DNA of 64,000 nucleotides from Ophiodon elongatus (taxonomy: Eukaryota > Chordata > Actinopteri > Perciformes > Hexagrammidae), in the NCBI GenBank assembly GCA_016806645.1, contig JACSYO010002135.1, positions 1-64,000 on the forward strand, written 5' to 3'. How positions within the stretch are numbered: the first letter of the stretch is position 1; the number at the start of each line of letters is the position of its first letter. Positions 48,869-60,288 of the stretch are shown piece after piece. Position numbers and translations under genes: made by a program. Under the pieces are notes generated by a model that saw nothing but the letters and a program-made list of their open reading frames with translations, did not search any database and was not told where the DNA came from.

Positions 48869-49591
48869 TACGGAAGCCCAGAAAGGTAAGTGAGGAAAAT
48901 AATTTTTCTGTTGTTGTATTACTCAATTCAGCCACAAGAGGCTGGAGGGCACCACTACACCCTGGTCTAAACAGGACTAAGAGCGTTCATGTTTTCTTCC
49001 AGGGGAGTTTTAATTTCTCCATGTGCTCTAAACACAAGGTACATATATATAGTGTGTTAGCAAGTCATGTAAATTAAAACTCCTGTGGAGGAGAACATGA
49101 TTTTTTTTTGGGCTATTTAGAGCATGGGGTAGTGGTGCTATTTAGCCTCTTGTGGTCGTAATGAGCATTACAACAACAAACTCTTGAGTCAGGACGATGA
49201 TCCTGAAAAAAACCAAAAAGAACCCTGACAACAACAAAACATTCCCTCACCAGATGATTTTTTTTTCACCTGTTTCACAGATGGAAAAAATAACGTTAAG
49301 GCAAGTTTATTAGTATAGCACATTTCAACAAGGCAATTCAAAGTGCTTCACATAAAACCATTAAGCATCAAAACATAATGCAATAATAAAAAAAAATTTA
49401 AGAATATTCATGTAAACATTCAAAACATTCAAAAAAAGTTAGTAAAACATTAAAAAGCTAAAAAAAATAGAATAAAGGAAGTTTGAGGAACTTTTTTTCC
49501 CACCTGCTCAGGAGAGAAAACAGTTTAGACCAGACTTAGAAAATGGATCACCAGAATTTCATTTTCTCACTTGCCTCTCATGGCTTCCATA
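48869..49591. mobile_element. foldback element, copy C, with a nested insertion
   Basis: Ends TACGGAAGCCCAGAAAGG and CCTCTCATGGCTTCCATA pair imperfectly. Inside, GCCACAAGAGGCTGGAG pairs with TAGCCTCTTGTGG, and CCAGGGGAGTTTTAATT pairs with AATTAAAACTCCTG. A block from 49301 to about 49470, starting GGCAAGTTTATTAGTATAGC, is unrelated to the hairpin and lies only in one arm. Confidence 0.75.
49301..49470. repeat. nested short repeat within foldback copy C
   Basis: GGCAAGTTTATTAGTATAGC, CACATTTCAACAAGGCAATT and CAAAGTGCTTCACATAAAA form a string that I recognise as widespread in teleost DNA, followed by an A-rich end. It has no partner in the opposite arm of the hairpin. Confidence 0.6.
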
Positions 49592-51335
49592 AAAAGACAA
49601 ACTGTGTAGTCACTGAATAATGAGACATTCTGAGTCATTTATGTATACTGACTCTAAAATACCATGAACTTTGGAGTAAACCGTTGGCTACAGTAGTACT
49701 GGTTTGACTTTTATTGAAGAAGAGAGCTAGCCTAGAAGCTATGCAACATGCCGGTGGTCCCTCAAAGAATGTAAGTGAGAAGGCCTCTAACCCAATGAAT
49801 ACTTAATAACAGTGAACAGCAATACAAATATATAAATTCTTTAATGTTTGTTTTTTGTATTTTCATATTTATTCTCTTCGCATGTGCTCCGTTTATCCAC
49901 GTTCACCATACAGCCTCTTTTACATGGTTCCCTACATACTGTGGTTTATCTACTCCTTTGTTTGCTCTTTCATAGTAAAACTGAACGGGCTTACACACTT
50001 TGGCTCACCAGTTTTATTTGTATTTATGAGTCTTAATCCTTGTAACTGAAGCCATACTGGAATGTTTACCGCGGAGGTTTGTTGTTGTTGGTGGTGAACA
50101 ACTCATAATTCTGCTTTGTGATCTATTTTTGTGTATTTGTCAATAAATAAGTCTTCATCTCTTTCTTCTGATCTGTTTCTTATCTTTAGTTACATTGATA
50201 CATACTCTGTGTGTCATCGCATCACAGCAGGGAGAGTATTGAGGAAGACGCCTTTAGATTCGTCTTATATGTGGACTCATCTCCACACGTGGTTACAGCT
50301 GCGCGGGGCAGGGTTTTATGTTAAAGGACCATACCGATGGTTTTGCATGCAACGCATCGCATTCAAAGCCAGTTTCACGAGTTAGCATAATTATTTCCTT
50401 ACAGAAATGAATGGATAACAAACGCTAGAGCGGCTGTCGAATAGAGCTTTGGATGTTGCATTCAAGAGAACTTTGTTCTTAAGTCTATTCTTCAGAATTC
50501 AATGCTGTTGTTGCATAGTTAATGTCACGCAAACGGGACACGAGAAAGAGGCTGTAGAGAGAGGCAAGAATCTCTAAAATTGTTCAAAACAATTGTTAAA
50601 AATGCACATGTAGCATAAAAAGTAAAGAACTTGCACTTGTATTTGAGGGGGGGAGTAACAGATCAGTGCATGTAAGTGAGTCCTAGTAAGCGTGCCCCAC
50701 TAGCTAGCTAATGGCCGCCGCTCTGCACTGCTCTCATGTGGCGGTTACAGCTGATAACGTCGTCCCGACCGACGGCGGCGTAGTGGTAGCGTAGCGCCCC
50801 CCACCCCCCGGTTCCCCCTCAGGCAAAAACACTGTTCAGTGTGTCATCACTGTTAGCACCGTTAGCCTCTCGCCGCCGGCTCAGCCGTCGCCACGTTGAG
50901 AGCCGTGTGGAGGCAATCCCCCAATCCACGAGGAATTCAGCACCTTTAAAGCAGAAACCAACCTCACGTCTATAAAAGTAAACCCACAACTATCACACAG
51001 TGACATCCCGATACTCAAGTGCATCCATATTTACACCGCGTTTTACTCTCCATAGATGGTTGTCAGTATTTTATAACTAAAGATTATCAGTTTCATATGA
51101 ATCTTCATGATGGATAACTCCAGTAAGAATAACCCCTACTTCAGAAACAGTCCCAACATCTACTGTTTCACAAGTCTTTCTCTTTTTTTTTTTTTTTTAA
51201 ATGATGTAATATCTTTCTTCAAGGCCTCTCCAGTGCAGCAGGTGTGTGTTGTGTTACGGGGCACACTGACACCGTGTGGTCTGCAGGGTCTCCTGCACGT
51301 TGAACGACTCTGACAAACGCTTCATAGATTAGTGG

Positions 51336-51371
<36 letters not shown>

Positions 51372-52229
51372 GTGTGTTTTCTCTTCTTCACCTGACCGTG
51401 TCACAGCCGAACCTCCACCGACACCGAAACTCTGCAGTTAGGAAAATCAGGGCGTGCTGTTTGTTGGTTTTGCTTGGCTGCCTCGCACCTGTCTTACATC
51501 TATTATGAAAATCAGGCCTCGTTTTGACCTAAACAGTCGAGTGATCCACAGGACACTCTTTGGTGAAGGTCCGAGCAGCAGCCGAATACACCTGGTAAGC
51601 TCTGACTTTGCGAGTGTTGAATACTAAATGATGCATCATTATATGATCATAGGTATAATTGACAGTTCAGGGTAACTTAGAAAAAGACAGTAGTCATGAC
51701 TCGGTTAATATTGAGTCTTCAATGTTTAATATATCTGCTTATTCGTCTTTATATGAGTGTAATATCATTTATAAAAGTGTATATTATATGGTTTCTTTAG
51801 TTTCTCAAACCAAACTAAGAATTCTGCCAGTACAGTACTTTTGATTTGACTGTTCTTTTTTTCAAACTCCAAACAAATTTGCTTTTGATCATGTTTTGAG
51901 AATCAAGTGATCTGCTATATTCTGTCAAGGCTCAAGATATACTAGAATATACATTTGTCTTTAAAGACCTCCATTTGTACTGGAGAAAAGGTTGAATTAA
52001 TATTGCATCGGTGTATTTTATAGAATTCAAATTGTATAGAAAATACTGTACGGATTTTCCTGAAAAGATTACAAGCTCAAACCCTTTCAGCCATGAAGGA
52101 ATCAGAGGACGTTTTACAGCACAGCATGTCGCTCTGTATTTAGGTTCCTTTGCTTTCATATTCAAAGATACTAAGAAAATATACACTTTTAAATGTCCAT
52201 CAGTCTCTCCGATGCCTTGTTTCTTTCAG
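49592..52229. other. intergenic between nfatc1 and the GPCR-like gene
   Basis: No supported gene. An AATAAA is present at about 50142. From about 50321 to 50955 the sequence starts TTAAAGGACCAT and ends CACCTTTAAAG, possibly a short element with TTAAAGG ends. A poly-T lies near 51183-51198 and a TG run at 51333-51378. Confidence 0.45.
51333..51378. repeat. TG microsatellite
   Basis: About 22 TG units with one CG step. The Thr-His frame on the minus strand here is an artefact. Confidence 0.95.
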
Positions 52230-52251
52230 CTCTGTACAGCAGTCTGGTAAG

Positions 52252-53109
52252 ATGATGAACTCATTCACAAATTCCACAAACTCCTCCAACAAAACGTGTG
52301 AGTATGAACCGAACCAGATCATGGCTCTCGCTCTGGTGGACATCGTTACTCTCCTCATGGGACAACCGGTGATCGTCAAACTGCTGTTGATCACCTTCAC
52401 GTCCAAGAAGACTACAGACATCCTGAATTTCAATTTAGCTCTCTTCCACAACTTTCAGTACTTGATCTCCATCTTGCATCTAATCTTCGTGTTAGTGAGG
52501 AATCCACACCACCAACTTGTCGCCGAGTTTTTGTTAGTGTACGTCCAAATCGGGGCGCCAACGGGTCTGTCTTTCATCTGCCTGGAGAGATACGTTGCAG
52601 TGATCCACCCCACCTCGTACCCTCTGCTGAAGAAATACAGATTTCGAGAGGTTTGTGCTCTGACGGTGTGGCTCCTCTCTGTGCCCGCTGCTTCGCTGAG
52701 TGTTTTGGTTGTGAACCCTACCTTCTTCCTCTTGGACCACATGTCGACAAATCTCTCACTAAGCTTTATGTTGGTCATGGCGGCAGCGATGGTATGGTGC
52801 AGCGTCAGGATTGCGATGGCGCTGAAGAAGTCCAGCCCGGGGAGAGACGAGCTGCACCCTGTCAAGAGGAGGGCCTTGAGGACCGTCTGTGCCACCTCAA
52901 TCATCACCATGTTCTGTTACGTTCCAGTCACTTTAATGCAAGCCTTTTCGTCTATGTTTAGAAACCTGAGTGAATGTATGCTGACATCTATATATATATT
53001 ATTTCTGTCTGTCGCGAGTGTTGTGCACACAGTGCTCTACCTCGCCACCCAGGGGCAGCTGTTTACCTACTTGAAGGCTCTCTATTCGGCATGCAGGGCA
53101 TTAGCATAG
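52252..53109 (+). CDS. orphan class A GPCR-like seven-transmembrane protein
   Basis: This 285-residue single coding exon is probably a plasma-membrane receptor of unknown ligand. I chose the ATG at 52252 because it gives a short N terminus with sequons N7, N10 and N13; an in-frame upstream extension would cross the likely acceptor TTTCTTTCAG ending at 52229. Membrane segments lie at about 23-49, 58-82, 92-118, 134-154, 168-191, 209-233 and 243-266. ERYVAVIHP (112-120) is the DRY-type motif and W140 is the TM4 tryptophan. Several class A hallmarks are missing: TM2 Asp is His66, TM6 CWxP is CYVP (222-225), TM7 NPxxY is HTVLY (259-263), and there is no TM3/loop-2 cysteine pair. The tail is very short. 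A P2Y-like or fish-specific group is possible. Confidence 0.8.
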   Translation: MMNSFTNSTNSSNKTCEYEPNQIMALALVDIVTLLMGQPVIVKLLLITFTSKKTTDILNFNLALFHNFQYLISILHLIFVLVRNPHHQLVAEFLLVYVQIGAPTGLSFICLERYVAVIHPTSYPLLKKYRFREVCALTVWLLSVPAASLSVLVVNPTFFLLDHMSTNLSLSFMLVMAAAMVWCSVRIAMALKKSSPGRDELHPVKRRALRTVCATSIITMFCYVPVTLMQAFSSMFRNLSECMLTSIYILFLSVASVVHTVLYLATQGQLFTYLKALYSACRALA

Positions 53110-53640
53110 CAGCACAACAACTATGTGATATGTAAATATATGATGGAGTAATGTCTAACTAATAATAACAATTATTATGATAAAAAATTATTATAAGGAC
53201 ATGATAATGCTCATGATTATGACAACAACAACAGAATTAGTAATTATTATTATTATTATAAGTATCTGATAATGGAAATAATCATGACAACGACATTAAT
53301 AATAATAATAATAATTAATAATAATGGTATAATGTAACAATAATTTTATTATTAATAATAATAATAATAATAATAATAACTGTATTTGTATTCAATCCTT
53401 TAATACAAGAAATGCAGCACACTGTTTTACAATAAAGGAAGAGAGACAGAATTAATATTAATAAAAACATAGTACCTGGGGAAGTCAGAAGTAAACAAAG
53501 ACCCTCCCAATTTCCCGCCGGATGCAAATGCAGTGCAGGTCTTGATTACACCATGACAAGCATTTTTATTGTAATCCGAGCTTCCCTGTGCTTTGTTGAC
53601 GTAGCCAGGCCAGACACGCGTGCCCATAAGTGTATCGGGT
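53110..53640. repeat. AT-trinucleotide-rich 3' flank of the GPCR-like gene
   Basis: ATT/AAT triplet runs dominate 53157-53385. An AATAAA at 53431-53436 is a candidate poly(A) signal for the plus-strand gene, about 320 bp after its stop. Confidence 0.7.
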
Positions 53641-54168
53641 CCCTTTGGTTTGTGGACTACGGTGTTGAAGCATCGAGTTCGGCATTTTGTCCGTCTCCAT
53701 CTTGTTTGTTGGAGACCATAAGTAACATGACAGGGTAAATAGCACCGGACGCTGAATGAGACATTTTTAGGCGACCAGAACTGTTACAGTTAACTTTCAT
53801 GAACTGAAAAGGGTAAAAGAAAACACAGAGAACTCCCAGACCGAACAACGGCGTGGCAGAGACCTGTCAATCACCTTGTAGCCCCGCCCTAAAGCATCCC
53901 CTGCTTTATGGTCTGTTTGACTCTAAATGGACCATAATTTACTAAATGAACATCATGCTGTATTGAAGAAGACTTGAAACTAGAGATTGAGACATAAACT
54001 CATGTTTACAATGTTTACTGAGGGAATAAATCAAGAGAGAAGTAGAGTCATTTTCTCATAGACTTCTATACAACCAGAGGAGTCGCCCCCTGATGGACAG
54101 TAGAGAGAATGCAGGTTGAAAGGCACCTCTGCGTTGGCTTCACTTTTCCAACCCGGAAACCTGCCATG
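53636..54168 (+). mobile_element. ~500-bp interspersed element, copy 3
   Basis: Shares TGGTTTGTGGACTACGG, GACCTGTCAATCACC, GCCCCGCCCTAAAGCAT and CATCATGCTGTATTGAAG with the other copies. The first part, with TAGACTGTATATAAG, is missing or replaced, and the end is diverged. Confidence 0.7.
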
Positions 54169-55906
54169 TTGAAAACCGTGTGGAGGCAATAGATATGCTC
54201 TGAATTTCAACTTTAGCAGCTTTAAAAAAGAGGAAGACAAGAGAAAAAAAGAAAGCCAGGTGATTTTTATTTTATTCTTCTTCTACTAATATGAATAACA
54301 AATGGAACAATGCCTAGCAACATATCCATCTCTTGAACTCTGAGTGAAGTTAAATTGACCTGTATGCAAACCAAACATAGGTTTACTCATAAGAAACAAC
54401 TATCATCTGATCGTAGAAATCTGGTAATCTAGACTTTGGAGAAAACTTTAGTTGCCTGGAGAAATGCATGATGGGCAAAGGTCATAGCCATAACAATAAT
54501 GCTTTGATGGAGAAATGATACCATTGGTTTAATAAGGAGCCAAGGCAGGTTAATGACCAAATGATTCAGCATTTATTGCCAGTTTCCGCCTCAAAAGCCA
54601 AAGTGAAAAGCATGATGGTTTTAGGTGGAGCTGCATAGGCCCGACACCAGAGTCGGACAAGACATATAAAGAAGTGTGTTGTGTTCTTTCAGTAATGTTG
54701 GGATTATATCTTTATAGTGTAATGTCATACCATAGAATAAACAATATGAACATGGCACATGTAAATAAAAAAAAGAAAAAACTAAAATGTGATCGTAGAA
54801 TTATTATATTACAAATCATTTATTTCAACACAACTTGTGTGAATGTGTTTTTATACAAACAAGTACTCATCAGATAGTGTGACATATGTTGTTACTTTAA
54901 ATACACAAATAAAGAGGCTCAACCAAAGACTTGACAGTTAAGAGAGGAAAGCACAAATGAGTAAAACAGAGAGCAAATATGCATCTGTATTTTTGTAGTA
55001 ACGTCACTCTTTATAAAAATGTATATTCTCATGTAATTTATTGGTGAATTGGTAAATGCTCGCCCTGCTTCTTTGTCAAGAGATCTAACATCAAGGCAAA
55101 GAGTTGTTTTATCTCCAATAATTGTAATTCTGGCACAGCCACACATACAGCTGTCAGCTTCGCGTCATACATTGGTGGAATGTAAATAAGTACATTTACT
55201 TGAGCTTGTGCTGTATTTGAGTATTACCATTTTATGTTATACTTCTCCTCCAAGAGGTGAACATGGTACTGTTTACTCCGCTACATGTCTGTCAGCATGA
55301 TAAAAACAAAAAAAAACATGATATCCAAATTTGGGGATTTGAAATGTTTGTGATAAACTGAAGGGTGAAGTGTTTCTTTATGTGTTGAGAAAATTCTCCA
55401 ACTTCTTGAGCTAAATAAACTACTTAAAAAAAAAAGCGTCTTGGATCAGCTGGAACATTCATCTTCATGATGCTGAAAACAGGCCGTTTCTTTTTTTCTT
55501 TTTTTGACATACATGGTTCCACAGGATGCTACAAACATATGATGATCTTATAGAATATGATGCATTTCTGTAGATTAAACGGATAGAAAGGAGTTACAAT
55601 GCAACATATGCATTAATACAGCAGTAATATGAATCCAGACACATCATATATATAAATAGTAAAACACTGACAGGAAACATTTCACTGCACAGTGAGCACT
55701 TTTACTTAAGTACTTTTTTTTAATTTAAGAGTTTTACTTGTAAGTGGTGTATTGTCATAACGTGCAAATACTGGTGTAAATAGTGTTGTATGACTACGTT
55801 ATAGCTTTTCTTGTAACAAATGACACGCTCAGATTCAGATGTTACAAAGTAAAAAAAGAAAAGAAAGAAAAAGAAAATGTAACGTTCAAACGCGGATGTC
55901 GAGTCT
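54169..55906. other. intergenic, between convergent genes
   Basis: AT-rich sequence with no gene recognised. The slc52a3 stop codon lies just to the right, so any transporter 3' UTR would lie at the right-hand end of this block. Confidence 0.5.
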
Positions 55907-56116
55907 TTATTGACATTTGGTGTTGCACGGGTCCCCGGATGAGAAGAAGCTGTACACGCTGACCGCGGGAAACATGGTCACGGCTCCCAGCAGGGAGCCC
56001 AGCTGCACCACCGCTCCGCACCACACGAGGGCGCCGTGGCCCTCGTCGCGCAGGATCAGCCCGATGATCACCTTCACGTAGGACAGAGTGAGAATAAACA
56101 GGACCCAGGCCAGCAC
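55907..56116 (-). CDS. slc52a3: slc52a3 coding exon 3 (terminal)
   Basis: Encodes VLAWVLFILTLSYVKVIIGL to SGDPCNTKCQ and TAA. The acceptor reads CCTCCACCAG on the minus strand. The C-terminal membrane segments and the VYSFFSSGDPCNTKC end match family members. The stop lies inside an AATAAA hexamer. Confidence 0.93.
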   Translation of the reverse strand: MLAWVLFILTLSYVKVIIGLILRDEGHGALVWCGAVVQLGSLLGAVTMFPAVSVYSFFSSGDPCNTKCQ

Positions 56117-59114
56117 CTGGTGGAGGGAGGAGGGAGGAGGAGGTGAGCTTGTAGCCTATAAATAACCCCCATGTCTTGGATGTGGTGTTTCGGCAACGCT
56201 CGCACGAGGAAGAAAATGGAGGTTACATTAAAATAAATGAGGCCGAGCAGTGTCTACTCACAATGACGACGCCGCCGGAAGTTTCATTAACCAGCAGTGG
56301 ACACGGACTCAGCACCGCCATGCTCATTATGAAGGCTCCGACTCCGCTTCCGGTCACCGTGAGAGCTCCCATCAGCAGCAGAGATCTGCGGGGAGAGGAC
56401 ACGTCTGTCTTTACAACTGTCAAGTTTATAAAGTCTCTAAAAATGTCTACGTCCTACTTCTTCCTGCAGAGATTTAAAATGACTGGCTGAGAAAAAGTGG
56501 CGATGCTGAAACAATTAGTAGATGAATTACGTGGCAACTATTTTGATTATTTATTGATTTTGTGTGTGTGTGTTATTTTGAAATTTGCTACTTCCAGCTG
56601 TTCAGTTCTAGTGTCTTTACGGTTTTAGACTGTTGGCAGAATGTGTCACCTCCGGCTCTGGGAAACTGCACAAAAGTGTTTATTAATGAATTATACTATT
56701 AAAGAAAACAAGGCAGGTCGATCTGTAATTCAATCAGTTGCAGCTCCACTGGGCTGCTCAGAGAATGATGCAGTGTTTGATGAGCACATTCTCATCAAAA
56801 CAACCAAATTAGTCCTTTAGGTTTAGGTAGGTAAAGACTGACGACATAATATTATACACAATTTATTCCTATACATTGGATTGGATTTTATTTCTAAACG
56901 GGGGGATCCAATTCAGTTTCCAATAGAAATCAACTGTGAACTTTTTTGGTTTGTTTTGTTAGTATCTTGAAACAAAATACTAAGAACAAATTAGAATTGA
57001 TTATATGCATTTTGCACTTTGACCCAGAAGAAAACACACTTCAACATTTTACAACCTATGAAGTTTAAAAAAAGAAGTTACTTTATTTATTTAATTAGTT
57101 TTTAAAGGGTGTTCATTTTTCGGTGACCTGGAGGAATATTACGTTTCCGTGTTGTTCGCCTACACTCATGTCCCATTCTCGTGAACGCGATATCTCAGGA
57201 ACACCTTGAGGGAATTTCTTCAAATTTGGCACAGATGTCCATCTGGACGGAAGGATGAACTGATTAGAAATTGATGGTTAAAGGTCACTTTTTATCCATG
57301 AATCGAGAATTCATACGCTAATTGCATAGACTATATAAGAAGTGGGTGTAGTCAGCGTGATGTCACCCATTGGTTAGTGGACTGCAGTATTGAAGCCTCG
57401 AGATCGGCGATTTTGCTGTCGACATCTTGGAATACGGACGTCACCATCCTGGCTTTTTTGCAACCGAGGAATGGAAGTGTCTATATTTGGAATGCGGAGG
57501 AGTGACATAGAGACGATGTAGAGACGACGTATATGGCTCTGGTCGCGGCAGCAACCTGTCAATCACAGTAGCCCCGCCCTAAAGCATACCCTGCTTTATG
57601 GTCTATTTGACTCTAAATGGACCATAATCTACTAAATGAACATCATGCTGTATTGAAGAAGACTTGAAACTAGAGATTGAGACCATAAACTCATGTTTAC
57701 AATGTTTACTGAGGGAATAAATCAAGAGAGAAGTAGAGTCATTTTCTCATAGACTTCTATACAACCAGAGGAGTCGCCCCCTGCTGGACATTAGAGAGAA
57801 TGCAACTTTTCAGACACTTCCGCATCAGCTTCACCAGAGGTTGCCGCCTGGCTAATCGCAAAAATTTCACGCAAATGTCTCATAGGATCGAATGATGACA
57901 TTTTGTACAGACATGGACACAAACTACAAATTCTAGTTTCTGATGCAAACTGAGGGTCTATGATAGAGGCTCTCGCAGGCTACGCAGATTATAAATAATA
58001 TTTAATAGTTCTTATTATCTTAAAGGCACATTTGTAATTTTGAGCTATTGAAATCAAATTGACTAGTATAGTTAAAAAGGCGTATCAAACCACACACTGA
58101 CCTTATGGGGAAGAACATGGCGATGAAGCAGGCGAGAGGGTTTGCCACAGCAGCCATGGTGGCTGATAGGTGATAGGCGTTGTTCCCGTATGGCAGGCAC
58201 GAGTAGGACTGCACCGAGGGAAGCACCACGTTGGTCAGAGCGTTGGTCCAGGCCAGGATCACAAATATGTAAAACACCTGCGTCAAGCTGTACGAGCCGG
58301 TACCAAAGCTACTCCTGCGCTTCTGGTTCGCAGGTCTGTACGGATCCATCATGGGCTTCTGCTCCGCCCACTTCCTGTCCCTCTCAGATTTCTGCTTCAC
58401 CCTGTTGGTGTATCGGCCGCTGGGGCACTCCCTGGCCACGGACGGGTGGTAGTTCAGCAGCAGGAACGCCACCAGGCACACCAGCATCATGGCGCTGAGG
58501 AAGAAGAAAAACACCTCGGCGGAGAAGTTGGCCGGCTGATACTGGGCCTGCAGGTCAAAGGTCACCGAGCTGTCGGAGGAGTTCAGGGTGTGGTTCAAAG
58601 ACCAGGTGCTGTTGATGCAGTCGACCACTCCAACTCCCTGGATCAGAGCCACCAGGGCAGGCAGCAGGCCGCTCAAGCCCTCCCCAATGTAGTACGTGGT
58701 CAGGTACTGAGTCTTGAGACGCATCATGAAGGGGAGGAAGGTGACGGAGGAAGTGCAGTCGACGGTGGCGAGGAAGAAAGTCAAGACGAGCAGGGCCACG
58801 CTGCGTGGCGCGCCCGCCACCACCACGGTCTCCTTCCAGAAGAAAGCCAGCAGGAAGCTCGCGGCGGTGCCCAGGCCGATGATGGCGTATATGACGGCCG
58901 CTTCGTTCAGGGCGCCGGGCCGGAAGCGGTGCATCAGGGTGACGATGAGGGGCCCGACGTTGGCCATCTGGATGAGGACGGAGAGGTACGAGGGCAGGTA
59001 CCAACCCTCGGGGATCTGGGGGACGACAAGGGGCAGCTCCACCCACAGGCCGTTGATGGAGACCCAGGAGCCCATCCCGAACAGACACGCCAACAGGTGG
59101 GTGAGAAGGGACAT
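55907..59114 (-). CDS. slc52a3: slc52a3-type riboflavin transporter (whole gene, 3 coding exons)
   Basis: A plasma-membrane riboflavin carrier of the SLC52 (RFVT) family. On the minus strand, joining 59114-58102, 56385-56262 and 56116-55907 gives 448 residues, close to the ~470 of human RFVT2. Both introns are GT-AG with agreeing phases (2, then 0). Family blocks include GMGSWVSINGLWVELPL (13-29), WYLPSYLSVLIQMANVGPL, LVLTFFLATVDCTSSVTFLPF, YYIGEGLSGLLPALVALIQG, LPSVQSYSCLPYGNNAYHLS, MAVLSPCPLL, LSYVKVIIGLILRD and VWCGAVVQLGSLLGAVTMFP. A glycosylation-rich extracellular loop (NST, NHT, NSS, NFS) and a basic cytoplasmic loop split two membrane bundles. The family has two or three fish members, so the a3 assignment, as against a2, is by overall resemblance. 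Confidence 0.9.
56117..56261 (-). other. slc52a3: slc52a3 intron 2
   Basis: A 145-bp GT-AG intron (minus-strand donor GTGAGTAGA). Confidence 0.9.
56262..56385 (-). CDS. slc52a3: slc52a3 coding exon 2
   Basis: Encodes SLLLMGALTVTGSGVGAFIM, then SMAVLSPCPLLVNETSGGVVI. The 124 nt complete the split Arg codon from exon 1 and end in phase 0. The acceptor is TCTCCCCGCAG. Confidence 0.93.
57120..57960. repeat. host repeat interrupted by element copy 4
   Basis: The left part contains CATTCTCGTGAACGCGATAT, CAGGAACACCTTGAGGG and TTCAAATTTGGCACAGATG. The right part resumes with AATTTCACGCAAATGTCTCA and ATGATGACATTTTGTACAGA. I know both parts as one continuous repeat type in teleosts, and here they are 524 bp apart. 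Confidence 0.65.
57327..57850 (+). mobile_element. ~500-bp interspersed element, copy 4, with target-site duplication
   Basis: The element runs from TAGACTATATAAGAAGTGGG to GAGGTTGCCGCCTG. It is flanked by GCTAATTGCA (57317-57326) and GCTAATCGCA (57851-57860), a 10-bp near-perfect direct repeat. This fixes the ends of the family at single-base level. Confidence 0.85.
58102..59114 (-). CDS. slc52a3: slc52a3 coding exon 1
   Basis: Encodes residues 1-337, from MSLLTHLLACLFGMGSW to AMFFPI. An acceptor-like CCTCGCACTAG just upstream (minus, ending at 59130) leaves a 15-nt leader before the ATG, so a separate upstream non-coding exon is likely. GC content is clearly above the surroundings. Confidence 0.93.
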
Positions 59115-59130
59115 GATGGAGGTGTGTTTC

Positions 59131-60288
59131 TAGTGCGAGGAAACAAATAAACCTTAATTAAGTACAGTTAGTTTGATCCCAAACTTTATCAAATGAACTG
59201 TGACCTCAAGTCTGAAACTGTTATCATTTTGGCCGTCTGTGGCTCTTTGTTCAAGTTTTTAGTGAAATATCTTAACAGCTACTATATTGATTCCTATGAG
59301 CTCTGGTACATGTATTCATGTTCCCCAGATGGTAAATCCTCTCCACTCAGGTGATCACATGACAGGAAAACCCGTCATCTTTTTATGTGGCCGTCCGATC
59401 AGTGTTGGTGGTAAATTGAAGCGTGTGCTATATCACCCGAGAAAGCTGATTTCTCCCGCTTGCTAAGCCGTGCTGGCTGTGCCTACATGTACCAGGATGC
59501 ACTGCGCGCCACCTTCTGTCCAATGTCCGCCCGATGCGCCCCCTCTTTCCTACTCGGCAGCAAGGAAATAAGATGCGGGAAACTTCTGTAGGTCTTGTAG
59601 CACGCACTGATTTATCAATAACACTGATTGGACATTCACATAAAAGGTGCCAAAGGTTCCCTATAACCTTTAATTTAGCGCCATAATTGGGTTATAATTT
59701 CATCATGAATACATTTGCTAATCATAATTTGTTCAATATTTTTGATTTATCACCAAATTCTTGCAAAACCCTTTAATTGCTTCATGCATTACTTGTGTGT
59801 TTAGTGCTTATTAGCATGCGTTAGCACCCTGACATGCTAAACTAAGAAGGTGACCATGGTAAGTATTACACCTGCTACACATCAGCATGTCATTGTGTGC
59901 ATGGCTGCTACTAATGATTATTGTCTTTGTCAATTAAGCTGTTGATTATTATTTCCTCAATCAATCTTCGTTTTGTTAATAAAAATTCAGAAAAAGGTGA
60001 AAAATGTCAGTTTTTTACCCGAAGCCCAAGATGGCGTCCTTATTTGTCTTGTTTTGTCCACAAGTCAAAGACATTCCCTTTATAGTCATAGAGGAGGAAA
60101 GAAAGCAGAAAATATTCACTTTCAAGAAGCTGGAATCAGACATTTATTTATTTATTTTTTCTGAATTTCCAATACTATAATCACACATTCAACTGAACGT
60201 CCATATTTCACGGGTCTGTCATTTCCTAATGTTTTCGTATAAGAATAAAGTTTACATGAATAAATAAATAATACATGAATTATTACAT
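59131..60288. other. 5' flank of slc52a3
   Basis: No coding exon was recognised. It should contain the transporter promoter and any non-coding first exon on the minus strand. The last 150 bp are AT-rich with TTTA and AATA runs, next to the LINE insertion. Confidence 0.5.

Larger units (their letters stand above)
56386..58101 (-). other. slc52a3: slc52a3 intron 1 (between coding exons)
   Basis: A 1.7 kb intron. It holds a fish repeat at about 57120-57326, continued at 57861-57960, and split by interspersed element copy 4. The minus-strand donor is GTCAGTGTG. Confidence 0.85.

Noticed and set aside
58142..59150. Long plus-strand frames opposite slc52a3
   Set aside because: They are antisense shadows of the GC-rich transporter exon. 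The minus strand carries the family motifs and the splice sites.
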